A DNA stretch of 11,195 nt, taken from JAVVUQ01 sp036653075 (GTDB lineage: Bacteria; Bacillota; Clostridia; Christensenellales; CAG-314). Below are positions 5,856 through 11,195 of the stretch, piece by piece (position 1 is the first letter of the stretch; each line of letters opens with the position of its first letter). Below the pieces are notes generated by a model. The model was not told where the DNA came from, ran no database searches, and worked only from the letters and a program-made list of their open reading frames with translations. The position numbers were made by a program, and so were the translations under genes. The stretch spans positions 1 through 11,195 of the forward strand of contig JAVVUQ010000053.1 in the NCBI GenBank assembly GCA_036653075.1, read 5' to 3'.

Positions 5856-7283
5856 ATGTATGATATTATTGTAATTGGCGGAGGCGTAGTTGGTTGCGCA
5901 ATACTTAGAGAGTTGTCACGATATAAAATTAAATCGTTACTTATAGAAAAACAAGAAGATGTTGGGTGTGGAAGTTCAAAAGCAAATAGTGGTATTGTGC
6001 ACGCTGGGTATGATGCGGAAGAAGGAACGTTGAAAGCTAAATTTAATTTAGCGGGCAACGAAATGTATAAAGCATTATGTAATGAATTAAACGTTCCATT
6101 TAAGCAAATTGGGTCGCTTGTTTTATCAAATAGCGATAAATTAGATGAAATAAAAAAATTATACAATCGTGGGTTAAAAAACGGTATAGTGGGAATGGAA
6201 ATATTAAATAGGCAAGAGATTATTAAAATTGAGCCGAATGTAGCAGATGAAATTGAATACGCATTATATGCGCCAACAGCTGCAATTGTATCTCCGTATG
6301 AATTAACGGTAGCGTTAGCGCAGCAAGCTATTGTCAATGAATCTGAAATATTACTTGGTAGAGAAATTGTAGATATTGTATGGAATGGTAAGAATTTTGT
6401 TATTATAGATAATATAGGAAATGAATATGAAAGTTTGGTGGTTATTAATTCTGCTGGATACGCATCAGAGAAAATGTGCGCATTAATAGGTGAGCAATCT
6501 GAAAAAACAACATATAAAAGAGGCGATTATTTTATATTAGACAGCGCTGAAGGCGATAAATTCAAACATGTATGTTTTCCATTACCCGATGAAAAAGGTA
6601 AGGGGATTTTAGTTTCTCCAACTGCTGAGGGTAATATAATTGTTGGACCTACAAATATAACTGTTGAAAGGGGCGATGATACAGCAGTTGAAGAAGACGC
6701 ATTGGAACTAATAAAAACTAAAGCTGTATCGATGGTAAAAAACTTAAATTTTAAAAAAGTCATAAGAGTATTTGCAGGAGTTAGGAGCATATGCGGAAAT
6801 GATTTTATTATTAAAAATGGAAAGAATCCTAATTTTATTAAATTACAAGGAATATGTTCGCCGGGACTTACATCAGCGCCATCGATAGCAAAATACGTTG
6901 TAGAAAATTTGATGAAAAATACACAAGTAACGTTAGTTGCGAAAAATGAATTTAAAAGTTTGCCAAAACGTATAATTACAAGAAACTTATCCAAACAAGA
7001 ATGGGCAATGTTAATAGAAAGTAGAAGCGATTATGCGCATATTGTATGTAGATGTGAAAAAATAACCGAAGGTGAAATAAATGATTGTTTAAATGGACCT
7101 TTGCCACCAAAGTCGTTAGATGCATTAAAGCGACGTGTTCGTACGGGAATGGGAAGGTGCCAAGGTGGATTTTGTTCGCCAAGAGTAATGGAAATTTTTT
7201 CAAAATTTTATAATATTCCGCTTGAAGATGTAACAAAATGCGGAAAGGGTAGCGAAATTGTTGTCGGAGGAATAAAAAGTTGA
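5856..7283 (+). CDS. glpA: GlpA/LhgO-like FAD dehydrogenase with [2Fe-2S] domain
   Basis: This is a probable anaerobic glycerol-3-phosphate dehydrogenase, oxidising the substrate on FAD and passing electrons to partner proteins. Residues 1-360 form a DAO-type FAD fold: GGGVVG (8-13) binds the dinucleotide, and SKANSGIVHAGYD (41-53) is the active-site segment typical of the LhgO/COG0579 branch. The C-terminal BFD-like domain has Cys398, Cys400, Cys435 and Cys440, spaced to hold a [2Fe-2S] cluster. The 475-residue length fits the clostridial and Thermotoga proteins annotated as GlpA. GGAGAG eight bases upstream supports the start. The stop codon overlaps the start of the next flavoprotein, and a DUF1667 protein follows, which is the arrangement seen beside glpK in Thermotoga. 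No glpK or glpF is in the window. Because the FAD domain resembles 2-hydroxyglutarate oxidases, a different 2-hydroxy-acid substrate is possible. Confidence 0.8.
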   Translation: MYDIIVIGGGVVGCAILRELSRYKIKSLLIEKQEDVGCGSSKANSGIVHAGYDAEEGTLKAKFNLAGNEMYKALCNELNVPFKQIGSLVLSNSDKLDEIKKLYNRGLKNGIVGMEILNRQEIIKIEPNVADEIEYALYAPTAAIVSPYELTVALAQQAIVNESEILLGREIVDIVWNGKNFVIIDNIGNEYESLVVINSAGYASEKMCALIGEQSEKTTYKRGDYFILDSAEGDKFKHVCFPLPDEKGKGILVSPTAEGNIIVGPTNITVERGDDTAVEEDALELIKTKAVSMVKNLNFKKVIRVFAGVRSICGNDFIIKNGKNPNFIKLQGICSPGLTSAPSIAKYVVENLMKNTQVTLVAKNEFKSLPKRIITRNLSKQEWAMLIESRSDYAHIVCRCEKITEGEINDCLNGPLPPKSLDALKRRVRTGMGRCQGGFCSPRVMEIFSKFYNIPLEDVTKCGKGSEIVVGGIKS

Positions 7284-8509
7284 AATACGATGTTGCTGTA
7301 ATAGGAGGCGGGCCTGCTGGAATGGCGGCAGCTTTGTCGGCAAAAAAACAAAACGCAAATGTTATAATAATAGAAAGAGACAATAGCCTCGGCGGAATAC
7401 TTAATCAATGTATCCATAATGGTTTTGGATTACATTATTTTAAGGAAGAACTAACGGGACCAGAATATGCGCAAAGATTTATTGATGAAATTAAAGGCGA
7501 AAATATAGATATAATGTTGAATTCATTTGTATTAAATATTAATGCCGATAAAAAATTATTTGTAGTTAGCGCCGATAGGGGAGTTGTTGAAATTGAAGCT
7601 CAGGCGATAGTATTAGCAATGGGTTGTCGTGAACGAACTGCTGGCGCAATAGGTATACCGGGCTTGCGACCATCTGGAATATGGACAGCTGGAATGGCTC
7701 AACGTTTATGTAATATTGAAGGTAAAATGATAGGAAGAAATATTGTCATATTAGGTAGTGGCGATATTGGATTAATAATGGCGAGGAGAATGACTTTTGA
7801 AGGCGCAAAAGTTAAAATGGTATGCGAATTGATGCCTTATTCTGGCGGATTGAAACGTAATATTGTACAATGTTTAAATGATTTTGATATACCATTATAT
7901 TTTTCTACAACAATAACGAAAGTTGTTGGAGATAAACGTGTAGAAGGCGTTTTTATTGCAACAGTAGATGAAAAACGAAAGGTTAAAAAAGAAACAGAAC
8001 GGTTTGTTGAATGTGATACGCTATTACTATCGGTTGGATTGTTACCCGAAAATGATTTAGTAAACGATATAGGAATGGAAATGAGCGCTATTACAGGAGG
8101 CGCAATTGTAGATGAATATAGACAAACGTCCATTAATGGTATTTTTTCTTGTGGAAATGTTTTGCACGTGCACGATTTAGTGGATAATGTTTCGGAGGAA
8201 GCTTTAATCGCAGGCGAAAATGCAGGAAAATATGTTATAGGCGATACAAATGAGATTAAACGTCAATTAAAAGTTATCGCTGGAAAAGGCGTGAGATATG
8301 TTTTGCCACAAATAATTAACGGCGCAAATGGAGATGTAAAATTATTTTTTAGAACGGATAATATTTACAAAGCGCCAAAAGCAGTTGTTAGATGTGGCGA
8401 TAAGCAAATCGCATATAGAAAGTCAATGATAATGACGCCAGGTGAAATGGAATCATTTATAATAAAAAAAGAAGATATTAATGAAGATATTATTGTAGAA
8501 CTGATGTAA
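7280..8509 (+). CDS. FAD/NAD(P)-binding oxidoreductase, GlpA partner
   Basis: This two-nucleotide flavoprotein of the pyridine nucleotide-disulfide reductase type probably passes electrons between the GlpA-like enzyme and NAD(P) or another carrier. The first Rossmann motif is GGGPAG (9-14), the second is GSGDIG (159-164), and the FAD-closing segment GIFSCGN is at 287-293. GGILNQCIHNGFG (38-50) is typical of the flavoproteins that accompany DUF1667. The redox-active CxxxxC pair of true disulfide reductases is not evident. It is 409 residues. Translation begins at TTG 7280, which shares bases with the TGA stop of the preceding gene; GGAGGAA (7266-7272) lies seven bases before it, inside that gene. 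This means tight translational coupling and equal stoichiometry. It plays the part GlpB has in E. coli but belongs to a different family, so I give no symbol. Confidence 0.85.
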   Translation: MKYDVAVIGGGPAGMAAALSAKKQNANVIIIERDNSLGGILNQCIHNGFGLHYFKEELTGPEYAQRFIDEIKGENIDIMLNSFVLNINADKKLFVVSADRGVVEIEAQAIVLAMGCRERTAGAIGIPGLRPSGIWTAGMAQRLCNIEGKMIGRNIVILGSGDIGLIMARRMTFEGAKVKMVCELMPYSGGLKRNIVQCLNDFDIPLYFSTTITKVVGDKRVEGVFIATVDEKRKVKKETERFVECDTLLLSVGLLPENDLVNDIGMEMSAITGGAIVDEYRQTSINGIFSCGNVLHVHDLVDNVSEEALIAGENAGKYVIGDTNEIKRQLKVIAGKGVRYVLPQIINGANGDVKLFFRTDNIYKAPKAVVRCGDKQIAYRKSMIMTPGEMESFIIKKEDINEDIIVELM

Positions 8510-8528
8510 ATATTACGAGTAATATTTA
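8507..8528 (+). other. intercistronic hairpin over a stop codon
   Basis: TAAATATTAC (8507-8516) and GTAATATTTA (8519-8528) are perfectly complementary around a two-base centre; with a workable tetraloop (CGAG) the stem is 9 bp. The left arm starts with the TAA stop of the flavoprotein gene. No T-run follows, so it is not a terminator. It lies 6 bases before the AGGATAGG ribosome site of the DUF1667 gene and may affect mRNA processing or relative expression. Confidence 0.55.
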
Positions 8529-8549
8529 TATAATAGGATAGGTAACAAA

Positions 8550-8897
8550 ATGATAAAGAATATGACTTGTATTATGTGTCCAATGGGTTGTAATTTAACC
8601 GCTGAAGAAAAGGATAATGAAATAATTATTAGTGGAAACACTTGCAATAGGGGAGAAAAATATGGTAAACAAGAATTTGTTTCTCCGATGAGAATTGTAA
8701 CCACGCTTGTAAAGCTTAAAAATGGAAAAGTTGCGCCTGTTAAAACGAGTAAGGCTATACCAAAATCTAAAATTGTAGAAGTTTTAGATGTTATAAAAGA
8801 GATAGAATACAAAAGTCCAACAGTAATAGGCGATAAAGTTATTGATAATGTATGCAATTTAAACGCAGACATAGTAATAACTAAAAATGTCGATTAA
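8550..8897 (+). CDS. DUF1667 protein with conserved CxxC cysteines
   Basis: This is a member of DUF1667 (COG3862), small proteins usually encoded directly after the GlpA-like and FAD-oxidoreductase genes. The N-terminus has C-x-x-C-P-x-G-C (Cys7, Cys10, Cys14) followed by Cys32 in TCNRGEKYG, four cysteines that could bind an iron-sulfur cluster or zinc. The conserved middle is visible as SPMRIVTT (45-52) and VAPVKTSKAIPKSKI (81-95). At 115 residues it is close to full family length. It has no membrane segment or signal peptide. A role as the electron-transfer subunit of the three-gene enzyme, taking the place of E. coli GlpC, is a reasonable inference that I cannot prove. AGGATAGG (8534-8541) supports the ATG at 8550; Met5 is a less likely start. 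Its last codons overlap the possible start of comEC. Confidence 0.9.
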   Translation: MIKNMTCIMCPMGCNLTAEEKDNEIIISGNTCNRGEKYGKQEFVSPMRIVTTLVKLKNGKVAPVKTSKAIPKSKIVEVLDVIKEIEYKSPTVIGDKVIDNVCNLNADIVITKNVD

Positions 8898-11109
8898 TAT
8901 GCAATTATGCAGTTTTGAAAATCAAAAATATATGTCTATAAGATATATCGTTTGGATATGCGCTGCATTAATTATAGGAATTTTATGCGCTTATGGCTAT
9001 ATGGTGGAAATTCACCAATTGCCATACGCTGTTTTTTTATTATTTTTTACAATTATAATTTTATTAATAATTAAAAAAAAATACTCTTGGTTAAAACTTA
9101 TCATAGCTTGTTTAGTGTTTTTTATTTTAGGATTATTAGTTTTTAATTTTCAATTTAATTTTATTTACAACAAAAGAATAGGTTATAGAGAGAATGTAAA
9201 AGTAAAAGCAACTATATCAGATACAACTATTTTAAAAAATGGATATATTTATGGATACTTAAAAAATCCTATTATTATAAACAATGAAAAAGAAATAGAG
9301 TTAGATGGTTTCGTTTACATAAGAACAATTATTTCAAATAATGAAATGAAAAACGTTGACGTAGGGGATACGATTATTTTTAATTGCAATATCGGAGATA
9401 ATTATCCATATAAAGATGGCGTAAATGCTACTATGATTAAAAATAACGCTTATTACTATATTGAAAATATTAAAAATGATATTACATTAATTAAAGGTGA
9501 TGCTGATTTTAAAGAAAAAATAAGAATTTTTATTAAAGATACGCTAATTTTATATATGGGTCAGGAAACAGCAAGTGTCGCTATTGGAATGGTATTAGGA
9601 GATGTAAGCTTATTAGAAAACGATTTAGCTGACGCTTATCGTAAATCGGGATTGTCGCATATTTATTCTGTAAGCGGACTTCACGTTGGCTTTATTACTA
9701 TGTTAATGGGCGTTATATTAAATAGTATAATTAAAAAAAATAAATGGATAAGCGTAATAATAACATTTACTGTCGCAACCTTTTATTCCTATATATGTGG
9801 GTTTCCGCCTACCGCTATTAGGTCGGTAGTTATGTCTATGGTGTATTTAATATTGCGGCCATACAGAAATATGGATTTATCTATATGCGCGTCAATTTCT
9901 TTGATATTTTTATTGGTTTTTAATCCTTCGCTTCTATTTGATGGCGGGTGTCAAATGAGTTTTGCCGCTGTTTATGGAATGGGTACAATAACAAAACAAA
10001 TAAATGTATACATAAAACGTTATATTAAAAATAAATTTATTAAAAAATTATGTGAAAGCGTATCTCTTTGCGTAGGCGCAACCATTGGAACATTACCATT
10101 TGTTGTGATGTATTATGGCGAGATTTCAGTATTATCAGTAATAGCAAATTTAATAGCCGTTTCATTAATGACCTACGCATTTTTTATGATTATTTTTGCA
10201 ATGTTACCATTTATGCACGCCTTTTTAATTATTCCGTCAATGATAATTAGTTTTATAAATAAAATAGTAAACGTAATCGCTTCATTACCTTTTGCTACTA
10301 TTTCGGTTACAAACATTGGCTGGGGACTTGTTGTTTGGATTTTTTTAATGTTACTTATGTCTGGTATGATAAACATTAAAGGTATTGCTAAAATCGCTTC
10401 AATTGTTGCATTATCTATAATAATTGTTTTTATCGGAATGTCTTACGCCGCTCCAGTAAATTGTAAAAATATTGTAACTGTTACAAATTATGATTTTTCT
10501 TATGTGTCAAATAGTAGAAATGAAATATTAGTATTATCTAATGTTGAAAATATATATAATGCGTATGGAATTGAAAATGAATTATATTGTTACAAAAATG
10601 CAGAAATATCTATATGCGTTACAGAAATAAATAAAAGCGATAAAAATGCTTTTGAATATCTTATGAAATCGTCAAAAATTAACCTTAAAGCGGTATATTC
10701 TTTGAATGATTTGCCTATTAAAGAAAATGAAGCAATGGCTTGTTTACGTTCTGAAAAAATATTATTTACAAAATTTCAATATGATACATTTAAAGGGTTT
10801 GTGGTAGATATACAATATCAAAATAGTAAAAATAAGAAATATTCCGCTCTTTTAGTAAAATTAGATAGAGAAAAAAATGTTTTATTTTTAGATAATAATA
10901 TTGATGAGATTGAAATGGGAAAACTCAACGAGAAATTATCTTTAAAATTTGATGTGATTATTTGTAACCAAAACATTTACGCAGCGGATAGAATTTTTAA
11001 AACAAATATTATGACTAATAAGTATGCTGTTGGAAATAAAATATTCAGCGGAAAGGTACTCGGTCGCTTTACATTTGATATTGAATATGGTATAATTAAA
11101 AATTATTAG
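8887..11109 (+). CDS. comEC: ComEC/Rec2 DNA-uptake channel with degenerate C-terminal domain
   Basis: ComEC carries single-stranded transforming DNA across the membrane. The protein is 740 residues. An N-terminal hydrophobic and DUF4131-like part (about 18-200) has an OB-fold-like soluble stretch at 100-200. The competence domain (about 210-515) contains the hallmark HIYSVSGLHVGF (258-269), GFPPTAIRS (305-313) and FDGGCQMSF (351-359), with roughly nine hydrophobic helices. The C-terminal 215 residues occupy the place of the metallo-beta-lactamase domain but contain no histidine: the expected HxHxDH region reads VTEINKSDKNA (578-588), and the DVLKxxHHGS region reads DVIICNQN (689-696). A metal-dependent nuclease is therefore excluded. 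The start is uncertain, since no good ribosome site precedes ATG 8887, 8899 (one base after the DUF1667 stop) or 8932. Coupling to DUF1667 is likely. Residues 1-15 are unlike other ComEC proteins, so 8932 may be the true start. Confidence 0.87.
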   Translation: MSINMQLCSFENQKYMSIRYIVWICAALIIGILCAYGYMVEIHQLPYAVFLLFFTIIILLIIKKKYSWLKLIIACLVFFILGLLVFNFQFNFIYNKRIGYRENVKVKATISDTTILKNGYIYGYLKNPIIINNEKEIELDGFVYIRTIISNNEMKNVDVGDTIIFNCNIGDNYPYKDGVNATMIKNNAYYYIENIKNDITLIKGDADFKEKIRIFIKDTLILYMGQETASVAIGMVLGDVSLLENDLADAYRKSGLSHIYSVSGLHVGFITMLMGVILNSIIKKNKWISVIITFTVATFYSYICGFPPTAIRSVVMSMVYLILRPYRNMDLSICASISLIFLLVFNPSLLFDGGCQMSFAAVYGMGTITKQINVYIKRYIKNKFIKKLCESVSLCVGATIGTLPFVVMYYGEISVLSVIANLIAVSLMTYAFFMIIFAMLPFMHAFLIIPSMIISFINKIVNVIASLPFATISVTNIGWGLVVWIFLMLLMSGMINIKGIAKIASIVALSIIIVFIGMSYAAPVNCKNIVTVTNYDFSYVSNSRNEILVLSNVENIYNAYGIENELYCYKNAEISICVTEINKSDKNAFEYLMKSSKINLKAVYSLNDLPIKENEAMACLRSEKILFTKFQYDTFKGFVVDIQYQNSKNKKYSALLVKLDREKNVLFLDNNIDEIEMGKLNEKLSLKFDVIICNQNIYAADRIFKTNIMTNKYAVGNKIFSGKVLGRFTFDIEYGIIKNY

Positions 11110-11145
11110 CATTGTTTATAATTATAATGTTATAGAGGCGGTGGT

Positions 11146-11195
11146 ATGTTATTTGTTGATTTAGACAAAGCGTTAAAAACAAAAATTGAAAACGT
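11146..11195 (+). CDS. start of a gene cut by the window edge, possibly holA
   Basis: An ATG at 11146 is preceded by GAGGCGGTGG (11135-11144), a good purine-rich ribosome site, and the frame stays open for the 16 codons left, beginning MLFVDLDKALKTKIEN. In many Firmicutes the gene after comEC is holA, the delta subunit of DNA polymerase III, whose N-terminus is a short acidic and Lys-rich helix leading to a Val-Tyr-Leu-Leu-Tyr-Gly strand. The fragment and the spacing of 36 bp from comEC fit that, but it is too short to prove identity. Confidence 0.5.
   Translation, partial: MLFVDLDKALKTKIEN

Noticed and set aside
5849..6337. Long open frame antisense to the start of the glpA-like gene (162 codons, minus strand)
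   Set aside because: It overlaps a clearly recognised flavoprotein. It has Ser/Asn/Ile-rich sequence with no recognisable domain, so it is a shadow of the real gene. The same holds for the antisense frames at 6527-6994, 6976-7383, 7837-8133 and 8513-8872.
8507..8528. Hairpin considered as an intrinsic terminator
   Set aside because: There is no T-run after the stem, the stem is nearly all A and T, and the genes on both sides belong to one operon.
10068..10250. Small 60-codon plus-strand frame inside comEC
   Set aside because: It lies in another frame of a long, well-supported gene, and its product has no recognisable features.
1..11195. Defence island, phage or integrative element
   Set aside because: No integrase, transposase, nuclease, toxin pair, restriction gene or attachment repeat was found. 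The genes are chromosomal families with uniform composition.

Overview
The window reads as chromosomal DNA of a low-GC Gram-positive anaerobe, most likely a member of the Clostridia. It is strongly AT-rich, the Shine-Dalgarno sites are purine-rich (AAGGAG, GGAGG types), and TGA, TAA and TTG are used as in the standard bacterial code. The gene families also fit: paired DegV/FakB-like proteins, the clostridial/Thermotoga-type glycerol-3-phosphate oxidation trio, and a ComEC gene apparently followed by the start of holA. No rRNA, tRNA, CRISPR array, transposase or phage gene was found. The genus cannot be fixed from this sequence.

Layout, left to right. Positions 1-183 hold about 2.9 copies of a 64-bp tandem repeat that may continue past the left edge. 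A good promoter (257-285) then drives an lgt-like prolipoprotein diacylglyceryl transferase (322-1257). A 291-bp gap with a GTATAC-centred inverted repeat precedes a family I inorganic pyrophosphatase (1549-2139). Next come a 35-bp tandem repeat and a bidirectional terminator shared with two convergent DegV/FakB-like genes on the minus strand (2373-3248 and 3344-4219), each 291 codons long. Diverging from these is an XRE-type HTH regulator with four membrane helices (4636-5301), whose promoter places the transcript start almost on the ATG. A 554-bp gap carries an extended -10 promoter (5607-5635) and a long leader with a 24-bp duplication.

That promoter opens a tightly packed plus-strand operon: a GlpA/LhgO-like FAD dehydrogenase with a C-terminal [2Fe-2S] domain (5856-7283), an FAD/NAD(P) disulfide-reductase-like flavoprotein (7280-8509), a DUF1667 cysteine protein (8550-8897), a ComEC/Rec2 DNA channel (8887-11109), and probably the first 16 codons of holA (from 11146).

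How the parts work together. The three glp-type genes look like one redox enzyme for oxidising glycerol-3-phosphate or a similar hydroxy-acid. The two DegV genes suggest exogenous fatty-acid handling, and lgt and ppa are housekeeping functions. The most unusual item is ComEC. Its membrane channel domain is intact, but its C-terminal metallo-beta-lactamase-like region keeps a recognisable layout while containing no histidine at all, so it cannot be the usual metal-dependent nuclease. Beyond this and several regulatory curiosities the genes are recognisable families, and I see no clear evidence for a wholly new multi-gene system.
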